A stretch of DNA of 64,000 bases from Hymenobacter metallilatus (GCF_003944705.1 NZ_RWIS01000005.1:62001-126000); one strand, 5' to 3'; positions 8,556 through 17,750 are shown, counted from the first letter of the stretch. Made by a program: numbers and translations. Notes: generated from the sequence alone by a model not told the origin.

Positions 8556-8599
8556 TAACAAAAAAGCCTCTCCGCTTACCGGAGAGGCTTTTTTGTTAA
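8556..8599. terminator. Bidirectional Rho-independent terminator
   Basis: Perfect arms around AAAAAAGCCTCTCCG and CGGAGAGGCTTTTTT with a short CTTAC-type loop. It has an A-run before and a T-run after, so it can work on both strands; it terminates the barrel-protein gene. Confidence 0.85.
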
Positions 8600-8703
8600 C
8601 CCCAAGCGGCCCGATGCAGTACAGTCCTTACCCGGTTCGGCCGGGGCCGTTACCTTCGCGCCTTCTTTCGCCCTCATTTCCCACTTCTGACTTCTACCGC
8701 CGC

Positions 8704-10110
8704 ATGACTACTTCCCGACTTGAGCACGATTTCTTGGGTGAGCGTGAAATTCCCGTCGATGTATATTATGGCATCCAGACGCTGCGGGCGCTGGAGAACT
8801 TTCACATCACCGGTATCCCGCTGAAAGTGGAGCCGCTGTTTGTGCAGGCGCTGGCCTACGTGAAGAAGGCCGCGGCCCTGGCCAACCGCGACCTGGGTGT
8901 ACTGAAGCCGGAAATAGCCCAGGCCATTGCCCAGGCCTGCGACCGGGTGGCGGCCGGGGAGTTCGACGACCAGTTTCTGACGGATATGATTCAGGGCGGG
9001 GCCGGCACCTCTGTGAACATGAACGCCAACGAGGTGCTAGCCAACGTGGCCCTCGAAATCATGGGCCATCAGAAGGGGCAGTACGAGTTCTGCCACCCCA
9101 ACAACCACGTCAACTGCTCTCAGAGCACCAACGACGCCTATCCCACGGCCTTCCGCATTGCTCTCAGCAACAAGCTGGTGGGCTACAGCCAAGTGTTGGG
9201 GGAGTTGGCCGACTCGTTTGCCGCGAAAGGGGAGGAGTTTCGTAACGTACTGAAAATGGGCCGTACCCAGCTGCAAGACGCCGTGCCCATGAGCATGGGC
9301 GACGAGTTCCGGGCCTTTGCCACCAACCTGCGCGAAGAGCTGCTACGCATTGAAGATTCACGCCGCCTCATCAGCGAAATCAACATGGGAGCCACGGCCA
9401 TTGGCACCGGCGTAAATGCCCCCCCCGGCTACGCCGACCTCGTAACCCGGTACCTGCGCGACATCACTGACCTGGACCTGAGCCTGGCCGGCGACCTGAT
9501 TGAGGCCACCTACGATACCGGAGCCTACGTGCAGCTTTCGGGGGTGCTGAAGCGCACGGCGGTGAAGCTGAGCAAAATTTGCAACGACTTGCGCCTGTTG
9601 TCCTCGGGCCCGCGCTGCGGTATCAACGAAATCAACCTGCCACCCTTGCAGCCCGGTTCCAGTATCATGCCTGGCAAAGTCAACCCCGTGGTGCCGGAAG
9701 TGGTGAACCAGACAGCTTTCTACGTGATTGGGGCTGACCTAACGGTGACCATGGCCGCCGAAGGCGGGCAGCTGCAGTTGAATGTGATGGAGCCCGTCAT
9801 CAGCTTTGCCCTCTTCACCAGCATCAGCTACATGACCAACGCCTGCCGCACTCTGCGCGAGAAGTGCGTGGTGGGCATCACCGCCAATAAGGAGCACGCC
9901 GAAAGTCTGGTTCGTAACAGCATCGGCATTGTGACGCAGCTAAACCCGGTGCTGGGCTACGAAACTGCTGCTGAAATTGCTAAGGAAGCCCTGAAAACCG
10001 GTAAATCGGTGCACGATATTGCCGTAACGGAACGCCAGTTGCTCACTCAGGCCAAGTGGGATGAAATCTTCACCTTCGAAAACCTGATCCGGCCCAGCTT
10101 TGTGCAGTAA
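8704..10110 (+). CDS. aspA: Aspartate ammonia-lyase
   Basis: A 468-residue cytosolic enzyme, the usual length, converting L-aspartate to fumarate and ammonia. The N-terminal RLEHDFLGEREIPVDVYYGIQTLRALENF is diagnostic. Also visible are GGAGTSVNMNANEVLAN, NNHVNCSQSTNDAYPTAF, GRTQLQDAVPMS and the flexible active-site loop GSSIMPGKVNPVVPE. The fumarase/aspartase superfamily includes fumarase C, but the start and the loop fit aspartase better. The ATG at 8704 was chosen because upstream in-frame codons run back into the preceding terminator. Fumarate produced here could enter the TCA segment served by sdhCAB elsewhere in the window. Confidence 0.9.
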   Translation: MTTSRLEHDFLGEREIPVDVYYGIQTLRALENFHITGIPLKVEPLFVQALAYVKKAAALANRDLGVLKPEIAQAIAQACDRVAAGEFDDQFLTDMIQGGAGTSVNMNANEVLANVALEIMGHQKGQYEFCHPNNHVNCSQSTNDAYPTAFRIALSNKLVGYSQVLGELADSFAAKGEEFRNVLKMGRTQLQDAVPMSMGDEFRAFATNLREELLRIEDSRRLISEINMGATAIGTGVNAPPGYADLVTRYLRDITDLDLSLAGDLIEATYDTGAYVQLSGVLKRTAVKLSKICNDLRLLSSGPRCGINEINLPPLQPGSSIMPGKVNPVVPEVVNQTAFYVIGADLTVTMAAEGGQLQLNVMEPVISFALFTSISYMTNACRTLREKCVVGITANKEHAESLVRNSIGIVTQLNPVLGYETAAEIAKEALKTGKSVHDIAVTERQLLTQAKWDEIFTFENLIRPSFVQ

Positions 10111-10123
10111 GCAAGCGGTATCC

Positions 10124-10169
10124 ACAAACAGAGAGGCCCCACTCAACTGAGCGGGGCCTCTCTGTTTGT
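10124..10169. terminator. Bidirectional terminator between aspA and tRNA-Leu
   Basis: 17-bp perfect arms (ACAAACAGAGAGGCCCC at 10124-10140 and its complement at 10153-10169). The inner end touches the 3' end of the tRNA gene, so one hairpin could end both aspA and the minus-strand tRNA transcript. Confidence 0.8.
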
Positions 10170-10250
10170 ACCCGGAGCCGGGGTCGAACCGGCACATCTT
10201 TCGATATCGGTGTTTGAGACCGACGCGTCTACCGATTCCGCCATCCGGGC
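10169..10250 (-). tRNA. tRNA-Leu (anticodon CAA)
   Basis: An 82-nt class II tRNA on the minus strand. The acceptor stem is GCCCGGA/TCCGGGT, the D-arm region GGCGGAATCGGTAGACGC is leucine-type, and the anticodon stem TCGGT/ACCGA encloses loop CTCAAAC, giving anticodon CAA. A short variable arm and a T-arm GGTTCGACCCC follow. CCA is not encoded. It reads codon UUG. Confidence 0.95.
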
Positions 10251-10275
10251 ATTTTGAGCCGTTCTTGCCGGTAGT

Positions 10276-10818
10276 TCAGGAACGGGGTGCAAACTTAGCC
10301 AGACTTTCGCGGATGCGCAAGAGGTAGCGCTTCTTCAAGTAATACGTCTGTACTTGTTTCAGGGCCTGGGGGCGGGCGTCGGCGGGCAACCCCTCGTACC
10401 CGGCCAGCACAGGTTCGATACCAGCTTCCAGTGTGTTGGTCAGGGAGTTGACGTCGGCTTCTACTCGGGCAGCAGCGGCTGAATCAGGCTCAAATTCCAA
10501 CTCCATCAGTTGCTCGTTGAGGTCCATGACTTGCAGTAAAAAATCGGCAGGAAGCTCCTGTTTGCCTTCTTCCAGCAACCCATGACGTCCCAGAATGTAA
10601 GCCATGCGCAGGTCCGCATCGGATAGAGTACGGTAGGCATTGGTGTTGAGCGTGGCCAGTTGCAGGATTTCCTGCTGCCGCTCAGGGCTTTCAGTGGCAT
10701 GAAAGTCAGGGTGATATGCACGGCTCAGGGCGTAGTATTGCCGTTTTAGCTCGGCAACATCAGGCCGGAAGGACTCGGGTAGCTGGTAAAACTCAAAGTA
10801 GTCAGCGGAAACAGACAT
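10276..10818 (-). CDS. hscB: Fe-S assembly J-domain co-chaperone HscB
   Basis: A 180-residue protein. The N-terminal J domain has YFEFYQLPESF, KRQYYALSRAYHPDF (with the HPD motif) and NTNAYRTLSDADLRMAYIL. The C-terminal HscB-type helical domain starts near residue 85 (LPADFLLQVMDLNEQLMELE). The family delivers the IscU scaffold to HscA during Fe-S cluster assembly. The start at 10818 (MSVSADYF) matches the family; upstream in-frame sequence is unrelated. No other isc gene is adjacent. Confidence 0.9.
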   Translation of the reverse strand: MSVSADYFEFYQLPESFRPDVAELKRQYYALSRAYHPDFHATESPERQQEILQLATLNTNAYRTLSDADLRMAYILGRHGLLEEGKQELPADFLLQVMDLNEQLMELEFEPDSAAAARVEADVNSLTNTLEAGIEPVLAGYEGLPADARPQALKQVQTYYLKKRYLLRIRESLAKFAPRS

Positions 10819-10886
10819 CAGGGCAGAAAACAAAAAAGTACAGGACAGCAGCAGGTGCGCGTTGTTGCCACCCGCTATACAGTTGG

Positions 10887-11183
10887 CTAGACTGGTAATA
10901 CGGCCGGATGTACGGAAAAGGCCACTGCCGGGGCGGCAAACAAGGCCTTGGTGGCTGGCCACACCTGCCCGAAAAGCGCCGACCGACGGTAGGTGTTCAA
11001 AGCCGCCGCCGAATCCCAATGGCTGTGAGTGCAATACACGTTCGGCTGGTCGGCGTCCTGCCACAGCTCCAGGAACCTGCACCCGGGCATCTGCCGAATC
11101 TGGTCTTCCGTGTCCTGGAAAAGCTTCAGAAATTCCGGCACCCGCGCCGGCTCCAGCGTCAGGCGTACAATTCGGATCAACAT
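10887..11183 (-). CDS. Antibiotic-biosynthesis-monooxygenase (ABM) domain protein
   Basis: A 98-residue single-domain dimeric alpha+beta barrel protein. It begins MLIRIVRLTLEP and contains GCRFLELWQDADQPNVYCTH and SHWDSAAALNTYRRS, as in ABM/YgiN-like proteins. Such proteins include quinone monooxygenases and heme-degrading enzymes, but most are uncharacterised. It lies 68 bp upstream of hscB on the same strand and may be co-transcribed with it. The substrate is unknown. Confidence 0.8.
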   Translation of the reverse strand: MLIRIVRLTLEPARVPEFLKLFQDTEDQIRQMPGCRFLELWQDADQPNVYCTHSHWDSAAALNTYRRSALFGQVWPATKALFAAPAVAFSVHPAVLPV

Positions 11184-11362
11184 GCTTCAGTTTTTGGGTT
11201 GTTCGTTGTGGTTTCTCGCTTTCGGGGCCGTTGTGGTTTCAGGGGCCGCAGAACACCGTTCCAGTTCATTTCTCGCAATATTTCGCGGTGAAATACACAC
11301 TCGGTACGATGGGGTCCGTTGAAAATCAACTATTGCCAAAACAACCAACGGGAAACGAAGCC

Positions 11363-12133
11363 TCAGCCTACAAACCGGACGTCAATCTGCGAATCGAAAT
11401 GAAGTCCTAGTAGTTCGGAGGCATTTCCCTGGTTAATTCCGATGCAGAGGCGGTCCTGGCTGTTGAAAATGCATACGGCCTCTCCCGGCGCGGCAGCCTG
11501 AAAATGGGGCACAATTTCGCGCACGGTTTCGCGGGCAAAGTGAATGGTGCAGGGCCGGTCGCGCCCCACCACCTCCACGGCGGTGCGGGAAATATCCGTA
11601 ATCAGGTTGCCGTAATGGTCCACGTGCACGACGTGGCCGGTAATACGGTTGTCCTGCAGGCGCATCTGGCGGTTCAGCAGCTGATACACCTCCGTAGTGG
11701 CGGGGCCCAGTTCGGCGAGGGCGCCACCCTGGGCCAGGTGCACGGCGGCGGGCACCAGCAGGTCGCGGGTGGGGGAGGAGGTGGCCGCGTGGTCGGAGCC
11801 CACTATCACCAGCTCGTCGGGAGTGCCGTCGCAGAGTAAAGGGAGCAGGCCATTATCGGCGGATACGAAAAAATGCTCCCGGAACCGGGCCGCGTGCCAG
11901 GCCGCTTTCGGTGAGCCCAGGTCGTTTACCCCAACCAAGTGTACAGTGCCAGGGGCAAAATCCTGGTACACAGCCCCCAGCACGTGCACCGCGTGGGCGA
12001 TATTGAAGGGCTCGATGCCGTGAGTGATGTCCACCACGGGCACCTGCGGAGCCAACTGCAGAATCCGGGCCTTCACGGCTGCCACATAATGGTCGCGGTA
12101 GCCAAAATCGGACAGAAACGTAATCAGGCCCAT
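11363..12133 (-). CDS. SAM hydroxide adenosyltransferase (DUF62 family)
   Basis: A 256-residue protein. The N-terminus ITFLSDFGYRDHYVAAVKA, the VDITHGIEPFNIAHA segment and the C-terminal VVHVDHYGNLITDI are typical of the SAM-dependent chlorinase/fluorinase superfamily. Ordinary members hydrolyse SAM to adenosine and methionine, and the chlorinase/fluorinase-specific insertions are not apparent. Length and motif order are normal. It is divergent from phoH, with its own likely promoter. Confidence 0.85.
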   Translation of the reverse strand: MGLITFLSDFGYRDHYVAAVKARILQLAPQVPVVDITHGIEPFNIAHAVHVLGAVYQDFAPGTVHLVGVNDLGSPKAAWHAARFREHFFVSADNGLLPLLCDGTPDELVIVGSDHAATSSPTRDLLVPAAVHLAQGGALAELGPATTEVYQLLNRQMRLQDNRITGHVVHVDHYGNLITDISRTAVEVVGRDRPCTIHFARETVREIVPHFQAAAPGEAVCIFNSQDRLCIGINQGNASELLGLHFDSQIDVRFVG

Positions 12134-12185
12134 GACCGGAAATTGAGAGTTATTCGTACTATTGCCAAGCCCCCAGCAGGGGCGG

Positions 12186-12193
12186 CAAAAGTA
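12186..12193 (-). promoter_or_regulatory. Likely -7 box for the SAM hydrolase gene
   Basis: TACTTTTG (minus strand) matches TAnnTTTG and sits about 53 nt before the ATG at 12133. A well-spaced -33 TTTG is not evident. Confidence 0.35.
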
Positions 12194-12318
12194 GGCGTTT
12201 TGCTGCGAACAGGCAGCCGCAACGATTTGTCGGAGCGGGTTGTTTATTGGTTGTAAGCGCCTGAGTCGTTCCAGACGGGACCTGTGGCTTCCCTCTTTCC
12301 TTCTTAAATTCCCTCGGT

Positions 12319-13425
12319 TTGGTCGAAAAAATCATCACACTGGAAAATGTGTCCCTGGTTGAATTCCTGGGACCCGATAACCAAAACATCCGCCAGCTGG
12401 CGGCTGCTTTTCCGGGCAGTAAAATCATATCCCGCGGAAACGAAATCAAGATTCAGGGCCAAACGGCCGTCATCAGCCGCATCAACGATATTCTGTCGGC
12501 GCTGCTGGAGCATTACCACCAGTACGGTCAGATTACCGATAAAACCGTCAGCCAGTTCTTATCGTCGGCTGATGAGGACCTGGATGAAGCCCGGATGGCC
12601 GCCTCACCCGACGTTATCCTGTTCGGGGCCAAGGGCGGCGTGATTAAGGCCAAAACCGCCAACCAGCAGCGGCTGGTGGATGCTGTGTTGCGCCACGACC
12701 TAGTATTTGCGCTGGGGCCGGCCGGTACGGGCAAAACCTATATATCGGTGGCCCTGGCCGTGCGGGCACTCAAGAACAAGGAGGTTAAGAAAATCATCAT
12801 TTCCCGGCCCGTAGTAGAAGCCGGGGAAAGCCTGGGTTTCCTGCCCGGCGACATGAAAGAGAAGGTGGACCCCTACCTGCGCCCGATTTACGACGCGCTG
12901 GAAGACATGCTCCCGCCCGAGAAATTCAAGTTCTACCTCGAAAACAAAACCATCGAAATTGCCCCGCTGGCCTACATGCGCGGCCGTACCCTCAACAATG
13001 CCTTCGTGCTGCTGGATGAGGCCCAGAACACCACGCCTTCGCAGCTCAAGATGTTCCTGACCCGCATGGGCCCCAATGCCAAAGTGATGGTGAACGGCGA
13101 CCGGAGCCAGATTGACCTGCCCACCAAGCAAAAATCAGGGCTGATTCAGGCCCTGGATATTCTGCAAGGGGTAAACGGCATCGGCTTTGTGGAAATGACA
13201 GCGGATGATGTAGTACGCCACCGCCTGGTGAAGCAGATTGTGCAGGCCTACGATAAGTTTGATGTGCAGCAGCAGAAGGACCAGGCCAACCGCCCGGTGC
13301 GGGAGTATCGTCCCAGCTACCAGCGCCGTCAGGATGAAATTGCCCACCACGACCCCAGTAAGCACCCCGACGCCCGCCGCGAAGACGATGGCACCCGGGA
13401 ACTGCCTGTGAACCACGAGCAATAA
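12319..13425 (+). CDS. PhoH-family ATPase
   Basis: A 368-residue protein with an N-terminal KH-like region (VSLVEFLGPDNQNIRQLAAAFPGSKIISRGNEI) and a P-loop NTPase domain. Walker A is GPAGTGKTY (about residue 134), Walker B is VLLDEAQNT (about 232), and MVNGDRSQIDLP follows. PhoH proteins are cytoplasmic ATPases linked to RNA metabolism, sometimes beside ybeY. The C-terminal ~40 residues are polar and His/Arg/Asp-rich. The start is TTG at 12319, which gives the family's usual beginning VEKIITLENVS. Confidence 0.88.
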   Translation: MVEKIITLENVSLVEFLGPDNQNIRQLAAAFPGSKIISRGNEIKIQGQTAVISRINDILSALLEHYHQYGQITDKTVSQFLSSADEDLDEARMAASPDVILFGAKGGVIKAKTANQQRLVDAVLRHDLVFALGPAGTGKTYISVALAVRALKNKEVKKIIISRPVVEAGESLGFLPGDMKEKVDPYLRPIYDALEDMLPPEKFKFYLENKTIEIAPLAYMRGRTLNNAFVLLDEAQNTTPSQLKMFLTRMGPNAKVMVNGDRSQIDLPTKQKSGLIQALDILQGVNGIGFVEMTADDVVRHRLVKQIVQAYDKFDVQQQKDQANRPVREYRPSYQRRQDEIAHHDPSKHPDARREDDGTRELPVNHEQ

Positions 13426-13668
13426 ATCACAGATTGCGCTGATTTTACCGCATATTTCGCGGATTTAGGCAGGTAAACAAGATGTATTGCCTGGAGCATA
13501 ACCCAGCAAAACGGCCACAGGTAAGTGGCCGTTTTTGTTGTAGGATACCCAGGGTAGCGCGCTGGGGTAGATGGCTGTATGTTTGCCACTCCATCCGAGA
13601 CGGTAGCTACCTGTTGCAGCCCGCCTCACATTTGCGAAATCTGCCTTAAAATCCGCGTAATCTGTGAG
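13426..13668. repeat. Imperfect inverted repeat with TCACAGATT arms around a terminator
   Basis: The left arm (13426-13462) begins immediately after the phoH stop: ATCACAGATTGCGCTGATTT then a TTTCGCGG segment. The right arm (about 13631-13668) is its inverse (GCGAAATCTGCC...ATCCGCGTAATCTGTGA). The GNAT start codon lies 4 nt beyond it. Confidence 0.7.
13507..13536 (+). terminator. Rho-independent terminator after phoH
   Basis: Stem AAAACGGCCAC/GTGGCCGTTTT with a 6-nt loop and a T-run. Confidence 0.8.
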
Positions 13669-13671
13669 TAT

Positions 13672-14109
13672 ATGGCCATTGCCCACCGCGTAACAACAGC
13701 TCAGGAGCTAACTGCTGCCCTGGAAATTCGCCATACGGTATTCGTGCTGGGGCAGAACGTACCGGCCGAGCTGGAGCACGACACCCACGACCACACCGAC
13801 GCCACCCACTACCTAGCCCGGGCCGGGGATGGCACGTTTTGCGGGGCTGCCCGCTGGCGCCGCACCGAGCAGGGCGTAAAGCTGGAGCGCTTTGCCGTGC
13901 TGGCCGAGTACCGCAACCAGCAGGTGGGGGAGGCGCTTTTAAAGGCTGTGCTTCGGGACGTGCAGGCGGCCCACCCCACCGCTGAGGTGTATCTGAACGC
14001 CCAGGTGGCCGCCGTGCGCTTCTACGAGCGGCACGGCTTTAGAAAGGTGGACGCAGCGTTTTGGGAGGCCGGCATTGAGCACTACCGCATGGTGTGGCAG
14101 AGGCCATAG
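13672..14109 (+). CDS. GNAT-family N-acetyltransferase
   Basis: A 145-residue protein of the ElaA/YitI-like GNAT group. The opening ALEIRHTVFVLGQNVPAELEHD, the central CGAARWRRTEQGVKLERFAVLAEYRNQQVGEALL (acetyl-CoA loop RNQQVG) and NAQVAAVRFYERHGFRKV are characteristic. It transfers acetyl from acetyl-CoA to an amine; the substrate is unknown. The ATG at 13672 follows the right arm of a hairpin repeat. A strong terminator follows the gene. Confidence 0.85.
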   Translation: MAIAHRVTTAQELTAALEIRHTVFVLGQNVPAELEHDTHDHTDATHYLARAGDGTFCGAARWRRTEQGVKLERFAVLAEYRNQQVGEALLKAVLRDVQAAHPTAEVYLNAQVAAVRFYERHGFRKVDAAFWEAGIEHYRMVWQRP

Positions 14110-14144
14110 CTCTGTTCAGCCACTATTGCAGCCATTTGAACGCC

Positions 14145-14190
14145 GGGCCGGCCCCTTTCCTTGGAGGAAAGGAGCCGGCCCATCTTTTTT
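14145..14190 (+). terminator. Strong Rho-independent terminator after the GNAT gene
   Basis: GGGCCGGC / GCCGGCCC with inner CCTTTCC/GGAAAGG, followed by CATCTTTTTT. It lies before the comEC start and supports the downstream ATG for that gene. Confidence 0.8.
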
Positions 14191-14267
14191 GCAGTTCAGC
14201 GGATTTTCCTCATTTTACCTGCCTGCTGCGGCAGCAAAGCAATACAGGCAACTATCGGTGTGATATC

Positions 14268-16505
14268 ATGGTAATTAGCTGGGCTCCCAATGCATTTATC
14301 CGGCTGGTGCTGCCCCTGATGGCCGGCATTCTTACCTACCTATACGCCGGTGCGGTGCTACCCGAGGTGGGCTGGGTGGTGGTGATATTGTTTCTGGGGT
14401 TTCTGGCGGTGCAGCTCTGGGCGGCTCGCCAGGCCACTCCCGGTGCCACCGATGCGGCCGGGCTCCTGGCCGTGCTGATGCTGTACGTGGCCGGGGTGGC
14501 TCTCACCCAGCAGGCTACCGAAAGCCGCTCGGCCAACCACCTGTACCGGTTTGGCAGCCGCATCGAGTATTACCGGGCCGTAGTGGATGAGTATCCGGTG
14601 GTGCGCCCCGCCACCTATGCCACCACGGTGCGCGTGCAAGCCGTGCGCGTGGCGGGCCGCTGGCAGCCGGCGCGGGGCGGAGTGCGGGTTTCAATACCGC
14701 GGGAAGCAGGCCTGGCCGCGCCCCAGTACGGCGACGTGTGGGTGGTGCGGGGAGCACCGGCACCCAGCAAAGCCCCGCTCAATCCCGGCGAGTTTGACTA
14801 CCGCCGCTACCTGCAGTACCATCAGGTGTATCACCAGCAGTTCATTCACCCCGACCAGTTTCTGCGGGTGGCCTACGAGCCGCCCAGCATGTTGCGGGCC
14901 GTGGCCATGCGAGCGGCCCGGGTGTTGGATGGCGTGTTCCGGCAGTACGTGCACGCCAAGCGGGAGTACGCGCTGGCCTCGGCTTTGGTGCTTGGTATCA
15001 AGGATGAGGTAGACCAGGAAACCCGGCAGGCCTACGCCAACACCGGTACCACCCACATCATGGCCGTATCGGGGTTGCAGGTGGGGCTGCTGTTCGGGGC
15101 CGTAACGTGGCTGCTGGCCCGGCTGCCCGGGCGGCGCGGGCCGTTGTTCCGGCTGTTTACGGCTTTGCTGGGCCTGTCTGTTATCTGGAGCTATGCCTTC
15201 GTAACCGGCCTGTCGGCCTCGGTGCTGCGGGCGGCCGTGATGTTCACGTTCATCATTGTGGGGCGCGCCACGAGCCGGCAAACCTCCATGTACAACCTGC
15301 TGGCGGTGGCCGCTTTTTTCCTGCTCTGCTACGACCCTTACCTGCTCTGCGACGTGGGGTTTCAGCTTTCTTTTCTGGCCGTGCTGAGCATTGTGTACCT
15401 GCAGCCGCGTATTGTGGGCTGGCTGCAGCCCAAAGCTTATTTTTTAAATAAGCAGCGGCCCTGGCAGCCGAAAATGGTGCAGAAAGGCTGGCACTGGCTG
15501 GGCGTGTTTCTGCAGTACGTGTGGGCTGCTACGGCACTCTCCCTGGCGGCTCAAGTGGCTACGTTTCCGCTGGGCCTATACTACTTCCATCAGTTCCCGC
15601 TGAGCTTTTTGTTTTCCAACCTGGTAGCCGTACCCATTTCCAGCGGGGCCGTGTACGTTGGGCTGGGGCTGCTGGTGCTGAAAGGGCTGGTGGCAGGCGT
15701 GGGGCTGATTTCGCCGAACCTGGCGGCTTTTCTTGACTATGGCCCGCGAGCAGTGGCCGGGCTGTTTGAGAAGATGATTTGGGTTTTCAACGAATACATT
15801 TTCGGCGTAGGCCGCCTGATGCCCAGCGCCCTGATTTCCGGTATTCACGTTACCACGCCGCAGGTCTGGCTGATTGGAGGCGTTATCCTGACCCTGCTGC
15901 TTTTCTTCGCCCTGCGCAAGCTGCCGTGGCTGGCGCTGGCCTGCGCGCTGCTGGGCGTGTTTGCGGGGTCCCGGGTATGGGCCGCCCACGAGCTGGCACC
16001 CACCGAGGAACTGGTTGTATACAGTATTCCCCGCCGCTCGGTAGTGGGGTTCTGGCAGGGTGCCAGCGCCCACATCGTTACCCTCGACTCGCTGCCCCTC
16101 ACCGAAACCGAGCGGACCTACCGGATTGTACCGGGCAGCATTCAGCGGGATGCCCGGCGGGTGGTCTACCACCCGGGGTGGGAGGCCTGTCCGGTGCCGG
16201 CCGTGGTGGCTGAGCCGGGCCTTACCCTGGCCGCGTGGCGTGGTCGGCGGCTGGCTTTCGTGAGTGGGCCCCTGAGCGGGGCCACCGCGCCGGTGCCGGG
16301 CCTGGCGGCCGTGGTGCTGCGCCGCAATGCCCGCATCAGGCCCCAGGAGCTGGCTGCAACCTTTGGTACTACTGCCCCCGTCGTGTTCGATTCTTCCTGC
16401 AAAAGCTGGTACGTGCTTCGCCAGGATTCCTTGCTGCGCGCCGCTGGCTTCCGCACCCACGATGTCACGCTGGCTGGGGCGTTTATCGTTCAGGGCCGGC
16501 AGTAG
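14268..16505 (+). CDS. comEC: ComEC/Rec2 DNA-uptake channel
   Basis: A 745-residue polytopic membrane protein. The N-terminus has membrane helices and a DUF4131-type OB region (RVAGRWQPARGGVRVSIP, YGDVWVVRG, NPGEFDYRRYLQYHQVYHQ). The competence domain follows (TGTTHIMAVSGLQVGLLFG, GLSASVLRAAVMF, DVGFQLSFLAVLSIVYLQP). The C-terminal ~150 residues resemble a metallo-beta-lactamase-type domain but show no HxHxDH motif. ComEC moves single-stranded DNA through the inner membrane during transformation. The ATG at 14268 was preferred because upstream codons cross the terminator. Confidence 0.88.
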   Translation: MVISWAPNAFIRLVLPLMAGILTYLYAGAVLPEVGWVVVILFLGFLAVQLWAARQATPGATDAAGLLAVLMLYVAGVALTQQATESRSANHLYRFGSRIEYYRAVVDEYPVVRPATYATTVRVQAVRVAGRWQPARGGVRVSIPREAGLAAPQYGDVWVVRGAPAPSKAPLNPGEFDYRRYLQYHQVYHQQFIHPDQFLRVAYEPPSMLRAVAMRAARVLDGVFRQYVHAKREYALASALVLGIKDEVDQETRQAYANTGTTHIMAVSGLQVGLLFGAVTWLLARLPGRRGPLFRLFTALLGLSVIWSYAFVTGLSASVLRAAVMFTFIIVGRATSRQTSMYNLLAVAAFFLLCYDPYLLCDVGFQLSFLAVLSIVYLQPRIVGWLQPKAYFLNKQRPWQPKMVQKGWHWLGVFLQYVWAATALSLAAQVATFPLGLYYFHQFPLSFLFSNLVAVPISSGAVYVGLGLLVLKGLVAGVGLISPNLAAFLDYGPRAVAGLFEKMIWVFNEYIFGVGRLMPSALISGIHVTTPQVWLIGGVILTLLLFFALRKLPWLALACALLGVFAGSRVWAAHELAPTEELVVYSIPRRSVVGFWQGASAHIVTLDSLPLTETERTYRIVPGSIQRDARRVVYHPGWEACPVPAVVAEPGLTLAAWRGRRLAFVSGPLSGATAPVPGLAAVVLRRNARIRPQELAATFGTTAPVVFDSSCKSWYVLRQDSLLRAAGFRTHDVTLAGAFIVQGRQ

Positions 16506-16589
16506 GCGGGTCCGGATTGGGCGTTGGCCGAAACCGTATACCCCCGAATCGGAGTATAGGCTATACTAGTAGCGTAGCATCAATTTTGC

Positions 16590-16597
16590 TACGTTTG
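16590..16597 (+). promoter_or_regulatory. Possible -7 box for the enoyl-CoA hydratase gene
   Basis: TACGTTTG matches TAnnTTTG, about 95 nt before the ATG. There is no clear -33 element. Confidence 0.3.
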
Positions 16598-16692
16598 GTT
16601 TTCGCGCCCCCGCTCTGTCTCAGTCTCTGCCTCATTCCTGCCCGGAATACCGCACCTGCTGAGTTGTTTCACCGTACTGCAACTCCCTGGTT

Positions 16693-17505
16693 ATGGAAGA
16701 CATGCCCACTCAGGAACTGGAAGACCTCCGTTTTATTCGCTACGACGCGCAGGACTCCATTGGTTACATCACCCTCAGCCGCCCCGATAAGCGCAACGCC
16801 CTCAGCGCCGACGTAGTAACGGAGCTGAAGCAGGCTTTCGAGTTTGCGGAAAATGACGAGGCCTGCAAAGTAATTGTGCTGCGGGCCGAAGGGGACGTGT
16901 TTTGCGCCGGCGCCGACCTGGCCTACATTCAGGAGCTGCAGGGGTTTGGCTACACCGATAACCTGGCCGACTCTACCCACCTCATGCAACTCTTCCACCA
17001 GATTTACACCCTGAAAAAGGTGGTGATTGGCGAAGTGCAGGGCCACGCCCTGGCCGGGGGCTGCGGCCTGGCCACCATCTGCGACTTTGCCTTTGCCGTG
17101 CCGGAGGCCAAATTCGGGTACACCGAGGTGAAAATTGGCTTTATTCCGGCCATTGTAAGCGTGTTTCTGCTGCGTAAGATTGGCGAAGCCCGCACCAAGC
17201 AGCTTCTGCTCACCGGCGACGTTATTTCGGCGCAGGCGGCTCTGGAGTTTGGGCTGGTCAACTTCCTGGTGCCCCGCGAGGAGCTAGCCGCCAACGTGTA
17301 CCGGTTTGCCCGCCGCCTCTGCGTGGAAAACTCCGGTCAAAGCATGGAAACTACCAAGGAAATGCTGGCCCGTATCCCGGAAATGCCCCTGGAAGACAGC
17401 CTCCGCTACGCTGCCCGCATGAACGCCGAGGCCCGCGGCTCCGACGACTGCCGCCGCGGTATTGCCGCCTTTCTGAGCAAGGAAAAGATTACCTGGGAAA
17501 ACTAG
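16693..17505 (+). CDS. Enoyl-CoA hydratase/isomerase family protein
   Basis: A 270-residue crotonase-fold enzyme. The oxyanion-hole segments are visible (VFCAGADLAYIQEL and GEVQGHALAGGCGLATICDFAFAV). KFGYTEVKIGFIPAIVS carries the Glu region used by hydratases. The general arrangement resembles methylglutaconyl-CoA hydratase of leucine breakdown, but that specificity is only suggested. It stands alone between comEC and the carotenoid region. Confidence 0.85.
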   Translation: MEDMPTQELEDLRFIRYDAQDSIGYITLSRPDKRNALSADVVTELKQAFEFAENDEACKVIVLRAEGDVFCAGADLAYIQELQGFGYTDNLADSTHLMQLFHQIYTLKKVVIGEVQGHALAGGCGLATICDFAFAVPEAKFGYTEVKIGFIPAIVSVFLLRKIGEARTKQLLLTGDVISAQAALEFGLVNFLVPREELAANVYRFARRLCVENSGQSMETTKEMLARIPEMPLEDSLRYAARMNAEARGSDDCRRGIAAFLSKEKITWEN

Positions 17506-17521
17506 CTGAAGTAGCAGAACC

Positions 17522-17637
17522 TGTACTCCAGAGCTGAATTCCGGCCCGTCAGAACATGGACCCCGGAGCTGTGCTTCAGCTCGCGCCTGGGAGTAACAAC
17601 CTTCTTGTATAAGGCCGGAGCGCAGCTCTGGGGTACA
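17522..17637. repeat. Inverted repeat with GTACTCCAGAGCTG arms
   Basis: The left arm at 17522-17546 (TGTACTCCAGAGCTG..TTCCGGCC) and the right arm at 17612-17637 (GGCCGGAGCGCAGCTCTGGG..) are inverse with a few mismatches. A second pair in the loop, CCCGGAGCTG / CAGCTCGCG, extends the fold. It fills the gap before crtZ. Confidence 0.7.
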
Positions 17638-17750
17638 CATTCCGACGGCCAGCTTGACTCCGGCGCCTTTTCCGGGCCCTGGCAATTTTTTGTACCTTTC
17701 TCCCTTACCTACTTTTTTAAACTTCTCACTTTCGCACTGGTTTGCCTTCT

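Noticed and set aside
11192..11362. Possible GTTGTT-family inverted repeat upstream of the ABM gene
   Set aside because: Only fragments (GGGTTGTTCGTTG and AAACAACCAACGGG) resemble the family, and they do not form consistent arms.
14094..14267. Earlier start for comEC overlapping the GNAT gene
   Set aside because: The extension crosses a strong terminator and lacks membrane-protein character.
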